Of a DNA stretch of 14,554 nt, positions 1 through 7,220 are shown piece after piece. Where the stretch lies: contig UQWA01000047.1 in NCBI GenBank assembly GCA_900544685.1, positions 1-14,554 of the forward strand, read 5' to 3'. The translations under genes and the position numbers were made by a program. Each line of letters begins with the position of its first letter. The first letter of the stretch is position 1. Under the pieces are notes generated by a model, which saw nothing but the letters and a program-made list of their open reading frames with translations, was not told the origin of the DNA and did not search any database. This DNA is from an uncultured Lachnospiraceae bacterium (lineage in GTDB: Bacteria; Bacillota; Clostridia; Lachnospirales; Lachnospiraceae).

Positions 1-202
1 CAAATGCAGTGATCACACCGGTATTCAGTCCGAAACATCTGCGAAGTCCACGTACTACGTTGTATTCTCCGCCGCCTTCCCATGCACGGAAAGATCTTGC
101 GGTACGGATACGGCCTTCTCCCGGATCCAGGCGAAGCATAACTTCGCCCAGGGATACTGCATCATATTTACACTCATTAGCTGGTCTTAAATTTAAATTC
201 AT
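1..202 (-). CDS. PfkB-family sugar kinase, probable 2-keto-3-deoxygluconate kinase (N-terminal part)
   Basis: The first 67 codons of a ribokinase/PfkB-family kinase; the rest lies beyond the left edge. The visible part has the beta-strand opening with SLGEVMLRLDPGEGR and the sugar-binding region WEGGGEYNVVRGLRRCFG, where the GG..N segment is the usual PfkB substrate motif. This version resembles kinases that phosphorylate 2-keto-3-deoxygluconate to KDPG in the cytoplasm. The start at 202 is preceded by AAGGAG at a good distance. It lies 32 bp after the upstream dehydratase and is clearly the fourth gene of the leftward operon, so it probably phosphorylates the dehydratase product. A KDPG aldolase would be expected next, outside the window. 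The substrate is inferred from context; another 2-keto-3-deoxy sugar acid is possible. Confidence 0.8.
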   Translation of the reverse strand, partial: MNLNLRPANECKYDAVSLGEVMLRLDPGEGRIRTARSFRAWEGGGEYNVVRGLRRCFGLNTGVITAF

Positions 203-234
203 GACTCTGCTCCTTATCTCTTCTCTGTTTTATC

Positions 235-1992
235 TTACTTATGGCTATCGTAATCCAGATAAGCACCCTTCATTGGAGATGCCGCCAGGTCTGAAAACAG
301 TCTCAGTACGCCGCGTGTATATTTTGGTGGTTTTGGCTGCCAGTGTTTCTTACGTTCTACAAGAATTGCATCGATCTCTTCCGGAGTTTTGCGTTCGCCT
401 TTTACACCAACGATTTCCAGGACACGTTCTTTTACGTCCAGATGGATCAGATCGCCTTCTTCTACCAGTGCAATTGGTCCACCTGCCTGTGCTTCCGGAC
501 TGCAGTGTCCGATTACAGGACCTGTGGATGCTCCTGAGAAACGTCCGTCTGTGATCAGTGCAATACTCTTTCCAAGTTCTTTATCAGAAGAAATCGCTTC
601 TGATGTGTAGAACATCTCTGGCATACCGGTTCCCTTAGGTCCCTCGTAGCGAATAAATACGGCATCACCAGGATTTACTCTGTGATGAAGTACTGCATCG
701 ATACATTCTTCTTCGGAGTCAAATGGGCGTGCATTTAATACTGCGCTGAACATTTCCTTCGGGCATGCTGTATGTTTGATAACTGCGCCTTCCGGAGCAA
801 GGTTGCCTTTTAATACCGCAACTGAACCGTCTGTTCCGATTGCTTTGTCAAATGGACGGATGATATCTTCTTTTGTCATGTGGATACCATATTTTTCATT
901 GGCCTGATCCAGCCACTTCTGGCATCTCTCATAGAAACCGTTCTGTTTCAGTTCTTCCAGGTTTTCTCCCAGAGTCTTGCCTGTTACGGTCATAACATCC
1001 AGGTGAAGCATACTCTTGATCTCTTCCATGATAGCCGGAACACCGCCTGCATAATAGAAGAACTCAGCCGGCCAGCGTCCTGCAGGACGAAGATCCAGAA
1101 GATAATGTGCTCCTCTGTGAAGACGGTCAAAGGTATCACCGTCAATCTCAATACCAAATTCATGTGCGATTGCCGGCAGATGCAACAGAGAGTTGGTAGA
1201 GCCGGAAATTGCTGCATGTACCATAATGGCATTTTCAAAACTTTCCAGAGTAACAATATCGGATGGTCTCATGTTTTCCATCTGAGCCAGTTTCACTGCC
1301 TGTTCTCCGGATTTTCTTGCATATTCAAGCAGATCCGGGCTGGTTGCCGGAAGCAGTGCACTTCCAGGAAGTGTCAGTCCCAGTGCTTCTGCCATGATCT
1401 GCATGGTAGATGCTGTTCCAATGAAAGAGCAGGCTCCACAGCTAGGGCAGGCATTACATTTTGCCCAGTTCAGTTTTGCTTCATCAATCTCGCCACGTTC
1501 AAACATAGCGGAGTACATACCAAGCTGTTCCAGTGTCAGCATTTCAGGACCTGCTGCCATGGTACCACCTGTTACCATAACAGATGGAATGTTGACTCTG
1601 GCAAGTCCCATCAGGTTACCAGGCATACCTTTATCACAGCTGGCAATATATACACCACCATCAAACGGTGTTGCATTTGCCTGAATCTCAATCATGTTAG
1701 CAATCATCTCACGGCTGGCAAGAGAATAGTTAATTCCATCATTACCCTGACTCTCACCGTCACACATATCTGTTGTAAAATATCTTGCTCCAAAACCGCC
1801 TGCTGCAGCCACACCTTCTCTTGCTGCTTCTACCAGTTTATCCAGATGTCCGGATCCCGGATGGCTGTCTCCAAAAGTACTCTGAATAAAGATCTGTACC
1901 TTTCCAAGATCTTCTTCTTTCCAGCCAGTTCCGATACGAAGTGGATCCAGCTCAGGTGCGTTTGCACGAAACTTCTGACTAGCTAATTCCAT
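235..1992 (-). CDS. IlvD/Edd-family sugar-acid dehydratase (paralogue 1)
   Basis: A 585-residue Fe-S dehydratase of the IlvD/Edd family, which removes water from a 2,3-dihydroxy acid to give a 2-keto-3-deoxy acid. The probable cluster cysteines are C77 (in TTDMCDG), C119 (in ASCDKGMPG) and C188 (in SCGACSFIGTASTM). The conserved DGRFSGAS has the likely catalytic serine at S486. Automatic annotation would probably say dihydroxy-acid dehydratase (ilvD), but the N-terminal GDSHPGSGHL replaces the usual N-C-H segment, and the neighbours are an epimerase, a sugar-acid kinase and a gluconate-type permease. An aldonate dehydratase is therefore more likely than branched-chain amino acid synthesis. 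It starts 21 bp after the LarA-like gene, with an AGAAAGGGAAG ribosome site. It is a close paralogue of the dehydratase at 7217-8935. The exact substrate cannot be read from sequence. Confidence 0.88.
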   Translation of the reverse strand: MELASQKFRANAPELDPLRIGTGWKEEDLGKVQIFIQSTFGDSHPGSGHLDKLVEAAREGVAAAGGFGARYFTTDMCDGESQGNDGINYSLASREMIANMIEIQANATPFDGGVYIASCDKGMPGNLMGLARVNIPSVMVTGGTMAAGPEMLTLEQLGMYSAMFERGEIDEAKLNWAKCNACPSCGACSFIGTASTMQIMAEALGLTLPGSALLPATSPDLLEYARKSGEQAVKLAQMENMRPSDIVTLESFENAIMVHAAISGSTNSLLHLPAIAHEFGIEIDGDTFDRLHRGAHYLLDLRPAGRWPAEFFYYAGGVPAIMEEIKSMLHLDVMTVTGKTLGENLEELKQNGFYERCQKWLDQANEKYGIHMTKEDIIRPFDKAIGTDGSVAVLKGNLAPEGAVIKHTACPKEMFSAVLNARPFDSEEECIDAVLHHRVNPGDAVFIRYEGPKGTGMPEMFYTSEAISSDKELGKSIALITDGRFSGASTGPVIGHCSPEAQAGGPIALVEEGDLIHLDVKERVLEIVGVKGERKTPEEIDAILVERKKHWQPKPPKYTRGVLRLFSDLAASPMKGAYLDYDSHK

Positions 1993-2013
1993 AAAATCTT
2001 CCCTTTCTTATAA

Positions 2014-3282
2014 TCAATCTACTTTCCATAATCCAAGTGCCGGTGTTCCTACAAAGTATACTTCTTCGCCGTCCGGCAGTACGTTCCATCCTTCTTTCAG
2101 TGTTTCCGGATTGTAACGTTTGGTAATCTCGTTATAATCTGCCCACTGATATCCTACACTTTCAATTTCTTCTTTAGAAAGATTTTCCGGTTTGGTTGCA
2201 TAGGTTACGGTAAAACGTCCTTCTGTAGAACCCTGCATCAGATGAGCAGCACTCATCAGTCTTCCCTCAAATACGCCCTGACGGTACAATTCCAGGATGT
2301 GTTCTGTTCCGGTATAGCCGTATTTTCTGGTCATCTTATCCATCTCTTCATTTTCGCCAAATGCGATTACGCCCGGTGCCAGAACAATTAATTCTCCACC
2401 GTCGGCTACTGTCATACGTGTACGGTAAATACCTTTATTTCCCACCCATGTAGTCTTCAGTTCTTCCGGATCAAGATAGGTAACTACTTTCTTTGCACGG
2501 TGATCTACGTGTATGATATTCAGCTTCTGTGCCAGTTCTGCAGCCTTCTCAAATGGCTTTCTGGATTCACCGATGTAGAGTCCATGAAGCTTCAGTGTAT
2601 CATTTTCTCTTGTAGTAACTGTCTGCAGATATACCAGAGGCAGTTTGCCATCGATGAAATGCTGCTGTGCGTAATCATATACTTTTCTTGCCGGGCTGTC
2701 TATAACACCCAATGCTTTTTCCATTCCGCAGATAGCACTGAGCATATGAGATTTGTTAATCATCTCACGTCCACCAGTACCTACGAAAATATTCTTGGAG
2801 TAATTAGCCATACCAACTACTTCGTGAGGTACAACCTGTCCAACGGAAAGGATCAGATCATATCCTCCATCAACCAGAAGATGGTTCACTTCTACGTCGA
2901 TCTGTTCCGGGAACAGGCCGTTACTGATCTCTGAGCAGACTTCTGCCGGAACATAACCCAGGCATACAGTATCTGTTTGCCAGTGATGTACGATAATACG
3001 ATCCCTTGGCACCACATCACCGAAGAACTTCTGCATTTCATCTTCATTCATTGCCATATGGGTTCCCAGAGCCGGCATAACATCAATCTGCGCAGACGGG
3101 CTCAGCTTCTTATAAAGAAGCTGCGTAATCTCGCCTGCGTAAGAATAACACCTTGTATAATCAGGAGGAATGATCAGTACCTTCTTTGCATCCGGGTACT
3201 GCACCAGGAGATCATCCAGCATCTTTTCCAGCTGTTCTCCTGAGATCCCCTTTTCTTCTTCTGTCAAATAGAGTTCTTTCAT
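2014..3282 (-). CDS. LarA-family nickel-dependent hydroxyacid racemase/epimerase
   Basis: A 422-residue member of the LarA (DUF2088) superfamily, whose members racemise or epimerise 2-hydroxy acids with a nickel-pincer nucleotide cofactor. The residues matching Lactobacillus plantarum LarA are all in place: D41 and R44 in DYTR (D72/R75), H75 in ALGTH (H108), H153 in VPHE (H174), K163 in YSKN (K184, the cofactor-bound lysine) and H179 (H200). The H153-K163-H179 spacing of 10 and 16 equals that of LarA. Known relatives act on lactate, malate and other hydroxyacids, and one group is a D-gluconate 2-epimerase. Between a dehydrogenase and a sugar-acid dehydratase, a role as aldonate C2 epimerase is the best inference. 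LarB, LarC and LarE, which make the cofactor, are not in the window. The start at 3282 follows an AGGAGGGT site; the gene is 21 bp from each neighbour. Confidence 0.88.
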   Translation of the reverse strand: MKELYLTEEEKGISGEQLEKMLDDLLVQYPDAKKVLIIPPDYTRCYSYAGEITQLLYKKLSPSAQIDVMPALGTHMAMNEDEMQKFFGDVVPRDRIIVHHWQTDTVCLGYVPAEVCSEISNGLFPEQIDVEVNHLLVDGGYDLILSVGQVVPHEVVGMANYSKNIFVGTGGREMINKSHMLSAICGMEKALGVIDSPARKVYDYAQQHFIDGKLPLVYLQTVTTRENDTLKLHGLYIGESRKPFEKAAELAQKLNIIHVDHRAKKVVTYLDPEELKTTWVGNKGIYRTRMTVADGGELIVLAPGVIAFGENEEMDKMTRKYGYTGTEHILELYRQGVFEGRLMSAAHLMQGSTEGRFTVTYATKPENLSKEEIESVGYQWADYNEITKRYNPETLKEGWNVLPDGEEVYFVGTPALGLWKVD

Positions 3283-3303
3283 TTAATAGGACCCTCCTGT
3301 TTA

Positions 3304-4323
3304 TTATCTTAAATCAACAACAACTTTCATGTAGTTTCCTGGATTCTTTTCAATATCAATGATGGTTTCCGGAGCTTCGTCCATAGAAACTGTTTTGGTC
3401 AGGATCTTCTTCACATCTACTTTACCGGATGTGATCAGTTCGATTGCTTCTTCAAATTCACCTGCTGAAGTACGTGCTCCACGGATATCAATTTCTTTCT
3501 TTGTAAACAGGTCAGTAGGAAGGGATGTTTCTTTCTTTGGCCATCCTGTAAATGTGATACGTCCTGCATTGGATACCAGATCCAGTGTGCCGCGGATGCA
3601 TACGTTTGCTCCTGTACATTCCATAACAAGCTGAGCCATTGTACCATCTGTGATCTTGGCAACTGCTGCTACCGGATCTTCATTTGCAGAGTTGATGATG
3701 TATTCTACTCCCAGTTCTTTACCAAAGTCCAGACGTTCCTGTACAACGTCGATCAGGATCGCATGTGCACCATATGCTTCTGCTACCATTGCTGCCAGAA
3801 GACCGATTGGACCTGCTCCGTAGATAGCACAGAATTCACCGGCTTTCAGTCCGCCTCTGTGTACTCCGTGAAGAGAGATAGTAAGTGGTTCTGCCATTGC
3901 TGCCAGTACCCAGTCCATTCCTTCCGGCATCTTAACCAGCATATCAGCCGGATGACAGAAGTATTCAGCCATACCGCCGTCTACATGTACACCCAGAACG
4001 TGCAGATCTGTACAACAGTTGGTACGTCCGATAGAGCATGGATAGCAATGTCCGCAGTAAAGATATGGATCAACGATTACGTGGTCTCCCACTTTGAATC
4101 CTTTTGGATTATCTTCATCGATCTCTTCAATAATACCAGCCAGTTCATGTCCGATGACTCTTGGATAGGAAACAAGTCCGTTTGTTCCACGGAAAGCTCC
4201 GATATCACTTCCGCAGATACCTGCTGTCATGATCTTAATCAGTGCTTCACCTTTTTTACGTACCGGTTTGTCCATCTCTACACAAGCTACATCCCATGGT
4301 TTTTCATACTTAATTGCTTTCAT
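3304..4323 (-). CDS. Zinc-dependent medium-chain dehydrogenase, L-galactonate/L-idonate 5-dehydrogenase-like
   Basis: A 339-residue NAD(P)-dependent alcohol dehydrogenase of the medium-chain family. Catalytic zinc ligands are C37 (GICGSD) and H59-E60 (GHE). The structural zinc site is complete, with C90, C93, C96 and C104. The Rossmann motif GAGPIG starts at G169, and D192 at the end of the next strand suggests NAD preference. The stretches SYPRVIGHE and GRTNCC followed by GVHVDGG resemble E. coli YjjN/LgoD (L-galactonate 5-dehydrogenase), a comparison made from memory. It is the first gene of the leftward operon, with an AGGAGG site and a leader of about 135 nt. It probably oxidises a sugar acid or polyol in the same pathway. 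No C5 or C3 reductase that would complete a classical idonate or galactonate route is visible. Confidence 0.85.
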   Translation of the reverse strand: MKAIKYEKPWDVACVEMDKPVRKKGEALIKIMTAGICGSDIGAFRGTNGLVSYPRVIGHELAGIIEEIDEDNPKGFKVGDHVIVDPYLYCGHCYPCSIGRTNCCTDLHVLGVHVDGGMAEYFCHPADMLVKMPEGMDWVLAAMAEPLTISLHGVHRGGLKAGEFCAIYGAGPIGLLAAMVAEAYGAHAILIDVVQERLDFGKELGVEYIINSANEDPVAAVAKITDGTMAQLVMECTGANVCIRGTLDLVSNAGRITFTGWPKKETSLPTDLFTKKEIDIRGARTSAGEFEEAIELITSGKVDVKKILTKTVSMDEAPETIIDIEKNPGNYMKVVVDLR

Positions 4324-4465
4324 TTCTTACATCCTCCTGTGATTTTCACATGTTATGTTGTTATTTTTTTCGTACACTTCTGGTTTCAGGAACGATCACT
4401 TTTTTCTTCTTTTTTTATAAGCGCTGTGAAATCATTTTTCGTGACCATAACCAGTTGCTACTTGT

Positions 4466-4494
4466 AATATAGCATACGACGTCGTATGTTTCAA
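4466..4494 (-). promoter_or_regulatory. Leftward promoter of the sugar-acid operon
   Basis: On the minus strand TTGAAA (4494-4489) and TATATT (4471-4466) are separated by exactly 17 bp, a near-consensus sigma-A promoter. Transcription should start near 4459, giving a leader of about 135 nt before the dehydrogenase at 4323. The spacer is filled by the 16-bp palindrome at 4473-4488. Confidence 0.75.
4473..4488. promoter_or_regulatory. Operator 1: perfect 16-bp palindrome
   Basis: CATACGACGTCGTATG is a perfect inverted repeat sitting between the -35 and -10 boxes of the leftward promoter. Compared with operator 2 (4697-4714), the shared pattern is C.T..GACGTC..A.G. FadR-type GntR proteins bind short palindromes of this size, and one is encoded at 6477-7220. 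Binding here would block RNA polymerase, so repression relieved by a pathway sugar acid is inferred. Confidence 0.7.
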
Positions 4495-4693
4495 TCATCA
4501 GAATGAATAAATTTTAAATTCTTTTTTTATGAAAAAATTCTGTGTGCCTCGTCAAAATTTTATTTGTTTTCTTGTTTCTGGTTTTCTAGTTGTTATTTTT
4601 TTCTGACCACCATTTTTTTCTCCATTTTCGTTGTCAATATTGCACAATTTTGTTTCTCATTTCTGTGCATCATTCTGATTTTGCAAAATGTGT

Positions 4694-4722
4694 TTGACGT
4701 GTGACGTCTCACGTGTTATGTT
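4694..4722 (+). promoter_or_regulatory. Rightward promoter of the GntP permease gene
   Basis: TTGACG (4694-4699) and TATGTT (4717-4722) are spaced by 17 bp. The start point would be near 4729, leaving a leader of about 145 nt before the permease start at 4874. Operator 2 occupies the spacer. This placement also rules out an in-frame ATG at 4688 as the permease start, because it lies upstream of the promoter. Confidence 0.65.
4697..4714. promoter_or_regulatory. Operator 2: 18-bp near-palindrome
   Basis: ACGTGTGACGTCTCACGT is an inverted repeat with one mismatched pair (T4702/T4709), lying in the -35/-10 spacer of the permease promoter. It shares the GACGTC centre and flanking pattern with operator 1. 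The same position within both divergent promoters supports one regulator controlling both. Confidence 0.6.
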
Positions 4723-4742
4723 CATAAGTGTGAGAAACATAT

Positions 4743-4844
4743 GTAAATGCCTCAGGAACGGCATTTATATTATGATGATGGATGGGCGGCTTGGCGCTAC
4801 CGTTCATCCTTCCGGTTTTAATATGCACAAAGCCGGAATTTTTT
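4743..4844 (+). promoter_or_regulatory. Structured leader of the permease gene with terminator-like hairpin
   Basis: The untranslated leader can form three hairpins in a row. The first pairs AAATGCC (4745-4751) with GGCATTT (4760-4766). The second is a 10-bp stem, 4780-4789 with 4800-4809, including two G.U pairs. The third pairs CCGGTTTT (4812-4819) with AAAGCCGG (4829-4836) and is followed by AATTTTTT (4837-4844), as in an intrinsic terminator. GAACGG (4756-4761) could instead pair with CCGTTC (4800-4805), opening hairpins 1 and 2. Attenuation or a riboswitch is possible, but no known class was recognised. Confidence 0.4.
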
Positions 4845-4873
4845 ATCCAAACAAGGAACGGAGGAAAATTATT

Positions 4874-6250
4874 ATGATGATTCTTATTTTTATCATCTCC
4901 ATCGCAGTTCTTCTGCTGTGCATCATGAAGTTTAAATTAAACCCATTCGTTGCACTGTTGGTTGTAGCTGCTCTGACCGGTCTTGCTACCGGAATGCCAC
5001 TTGCCACAAAGACACTGGAAGATGGCACACAGGTACTTGGTATCGGTACTGTTATTCAGAATAACTTTGGTTCTACACTTGGTTCCATCGGTATGGTAAC
5101 CGGACTTGGTGTTATGCTGGGTATGTTCATGTATGAATCCGGCGGTATCAATAACATCTGTAATGCCATCCTGAAAGTTCTCGGCGATGAAAAATCTCAG
5201 TATGCGGTAGCATGTGCAGGTTTCATTACCGGTATTCCTGTATTCGGCGATGTTGTTTATATCATGTTTGCTCCAATGCTTCGTGCTCTTTCCAAGAAAA
5301 CAGGTTACTCCATGGCTGCTTATGCAGGAGCAATCTCAGTAGCAACCACATGTACTTTCGCACTGGTACTTCCTACTGCACCGCCTCTGGCTGTAGCAGC
5401 TAACATGGGAATTAATGTAGGTCTGTTCTTCCCATACGCACTGATCAGTGCTTTCGTAGGTATGCTCGTTGGTGGTATCGTATATGGTGGTTTCATCAAC
5501 AAAATTGACCGTAAAAATGGAAAAACATGGGATTTCTCAGACCTTGAGGAAGAAGAAAAAGAAGAAGCTGGCGGCAAGAGCATGAGTGGTATGATGGCTC
5601 TGTCTATTCTGCTTGTTCCTATCGTACTGATCCTTCTGGGAAGCTTTTCATCCTTCTTCTTAAAAGAAGGTACTGTCCTGACAGTTCTCACTTTCCTTGG
5701 TGACAAAAATATTGCCATGCTGCTTGGTGTACTGTACGGAGCATTTATTTCCAGACCTTATCTGAAACGTTCTATCACAACCATTATGTCTGAAGGTGCT
5801 GACGCTGTTGGTAGTATCCTTCTGATCACAGGTGCCGGTGGAGCTTACGGCGGAATCCTGAAAGCCTGTGGTATTTCAGACGTAGTAACCAGCACACTGA
5901 TGGGATTCCATATGCCAATGCTGCTGATGTGCTTCGTTATCGCACAGGTACTTCGTATTGCTACTGGTTCTACAACCACAGCACTTACTGTTACTTCCTC
6001 TATCGTTGCAACAGCAGTTGCAACCAGCGGCGTATCACCAATCCTGTGTGCAATCGCTGTTTGTGCAGGTGGTATCGGTCTGTCCCTTCCAAACGACTCT
6101 GGATTCTGGGCAATCAACAGATTCTTCCACATCGACTTCAGAGATACCATCGTTGGATGGTCACTGGGTGGTTTCGTAGCAGGTGTAACAATCCTGATCT
6201 TCGTAGCAATCCTGAGCATCTTCCAGGGTGTATTACCAGGACTGATGTAA
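4874..6250 (+). CDS. GntP-family gluconate/sugar-acid permease
   Basis: A 458-residue membrane transporter of the GntP family, which brings gluconate and related sugar acids into the cell by proton symport. The start at 4874 is chosen because GGAGG (4860-4864) lies just upstream, the first membrane helix (MMILIFIISIAVLLLC) begins at once, and the length fits the family (about 430-460). A longer in-frame reading from 4688 begins upstream of the promoter and is rejected. Family hallmarks include GIPVFGDVVYIMFAPM, the LVLPTAPPLAVAANMGI segment near the middle and SLPNDSGFWAINRFF near the end. An acidic loop (DLEEEEKEEAGG) separates the two halves. The gene is divergent from the catabolic operon, with its own operator-containing promoter and terminator, so it is probably induced together with the enzymes. 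Confidence 0.9.
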   Translation: MMILIFIISIAVLLLCIMKFKLNPFVALLVVAALTGLATGMPLATKTLEDGTQVLGIGTVIQNNFGSTLGSIGMVTGLGVMLGMFMYESGGINNICNAILKVLGDEKSQYAVACAGFITGIPVFGDVVYIMFAPMLRALSKKTGYSMAAYAGAISVATTCTFALVLPTAPPLAVAANMGINVGLFFPYALISAFVGMLVGGIVYGGFINKIDRKNGKTWDFSDLEEEEKEEAGGKSMSGMMALSILLVPIVLILLGSFSSFFLKEGTVLTVLTFLGDKNIAMLLGVLYGAFISRPYLKRSITTIMSEGADAVGSILLITGAGGAYGGILKACGISDVVTSTLMGFHMPMLLMCFVIAQVLRIATGSTTTALTVTSSIVATAVATSGVSPILCAIAVCAGGIGLSLPNDSGFWAINRFFHIDFRDTIVGWSLGGFVAGVTILIFVAILSIFQGVLPGLM

Positions 6251-6317
6251 TGATTCCCGTATCACAGCATTAGCGCTTACACGGAGCAATCCGTATCGAA
6301 TCATATTTTTTAAGAAC

Positions 6318-6357
6318 CGGCAGATCGGACTTCTATCCGGTCTGCCGATTTTGTTTT
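6318..6357 (+). terminator. Intrinsic terminator after the permease gene
   Basis: A 12-bp stem, CGGCAGATCGGA (6318-6329) with TCCGGTCTGCCG (6336-6347) and one T.G wobble, has a 6-nt loop and is followed by ATTTTGTTTT. It lies 67 bp after the permease stop. Confidence 0.85.
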
Positions 6358-6406
6358 AAAAGGAAATTGTAAAACTCCCGTCTGTTTTATGATTTCCTTT
6401 TAAAAC
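6353..6406. repeat. Long inverted repeat upstream of the gntR-type regulator
   Basis: GTTTTAAAAGGAAAT (6353-6367) pairs perfectly with 6392-6406. The pairing continues through two wobbles and six more pairs (6368-6375 with 6384-6391), giving a 23-bp stem with an 8-nt loop. Its left arm overlaps the T-tract of the preceding terminator. It could be a second or bidirectional terminator or a processing signal; its role is not known. Confidence 0.6.
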
Positions 6407-6476
6407 AAATCAACTACAATGGAAGCTACTGCCTGCTCTTTTGCAGAATGCATCAGTCTTCCCGAAAGGACTTCTT

Positions 6477-7220
6477 ATGGCTACGACTGATTTAAAACTT
6501 GTACATAACGGCGAAAAATCTCTGCCGGAGCGTGTAGCAGACCAGCTTATGAATCTGATCCGCACTCAGGAACTTCAGGCAGGTGACAAACTTCCCAATG
6601 AATTTGAACTGGCAAAACAGCTTCAGGTCGGCCGTGGCAGTATCCGGGAAGCTGTAAAAATTCTGGTCGCCCGCAATGTTCTGGAAATACAGCGTGGGAA
6701 AGGTACATTCATTGCCAGACATACTGGTGAAACAAAAGATCCCCTGGGATTTGCCTTTTGCAGTGATCAATTTCAGCTTGCTTTTGATCTTCTGGAAGTG
6801 CGTATGCAGCTGGAACCGTGGGTGGTTGCCAATGCTGCGCAGCATGCAACAGAAGAAGACTGTAAAAAACTGCTGGACAAATGCCAGGATGTGGAAAATA
6901 ATATTCGTATGGGTATCAATCATCTGGACAGTGACAAGGCATTTCACCGCGCCATTGCCAGCTGTACCCATAATGTTGTGATGCCAAAACTGATTCCGGT
7001 CATTGTCTATTCTGTCGATCTCTTCGGAGCTCTGACCAGACGATCTCTGAAAAATGAAACTATCATTCAGCACCGCGCTATCACAGAAGCTATTATGCGT
7101 CATGATCCAGATGCTGCCAGGGATGCCATGATTCTTCACCTGCAGCAGAACCGTGACTCATTGCAGTTAATAAAAGAAAAACTTAATCAATCAAAAGAAA
7201 AGGAGAACACTTCAATATGA
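6477..7220 (+). CDS. FadR-subfamily GntR transcriptional regulator
   Basis: A 247-residue regulator. The N-terminal winged helix-turn-helix spans about residues 13-81, with LPNEFELAKQLQVGRGSIR as recognition region and the wing at QRGKGTFI. The C-terminal all-helical FCD ligand domain spans about 95-225 and shows the metal-site residues D143, H147 (DKAFH), H199 and H221. FCD regulators usually bind organic or sugar acids. The ATG at 6477 is preferred because AAAGGA precedes it; an upstream TTG at 6441 lacks a comparable site. Its stop overlaps the start of the next gene by four bases (ATGA), implying translational coupling. It is the best candidate to bind the two GACGTC palindromes at 4473-4488 and 4697-4714. 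No such palindrome was seen before its own gene, and no clear promoter was identified there. Confidence 0.88.
   Translation: MATTDLKLVHNGEKSLPERVADQLMNLIRTQELQAGDKLPNEFELAKQLQVGRGSIREAVKILVARNVLEIQRGKGTFIARHTGETKDPLGFAFCSDQFQLAFDLLEVRMQLEPWVVANAAQHATEEDCKKLLDKCQDVENNIRMGINHLDSDKAFHRAIASCTHNVVMPKLIPVIVYSVDLFGALTRRSLKNETIIQHRAITEAIMRHDPDAARDAMILHLQQNRDSLQLIKEKLNQSKEKENTSI

Noticed and set aside
880..1986. Long plus-strand open frame of 368 codons
   Set aside because: It is antisense to the dehydratase at 235-1992, is cysteine-rich with no family pattern, and has no ribosome site.
4415..4435. Possible catabolite-repression (cre) site around TTATAAGCGCTGTGA
   Set aside because: It misses conserved positions on both sides of the CG centre; it cannot be distinguished from chance.
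3763..4467. Plus-strand open frame of 234 codons
   Set aside because: It is mostly a mirror of the dehydrogenase gene running into its promoter; composition is unnatural (many C, H and F).
4688..4873. In-frame N-terminal extension of the permease by 62 residues
   Set aside because: It begins upstream of the predicted promoter, lacks a ribosome site and has no membrane character. GGAGG precedes the ATG at 4874.
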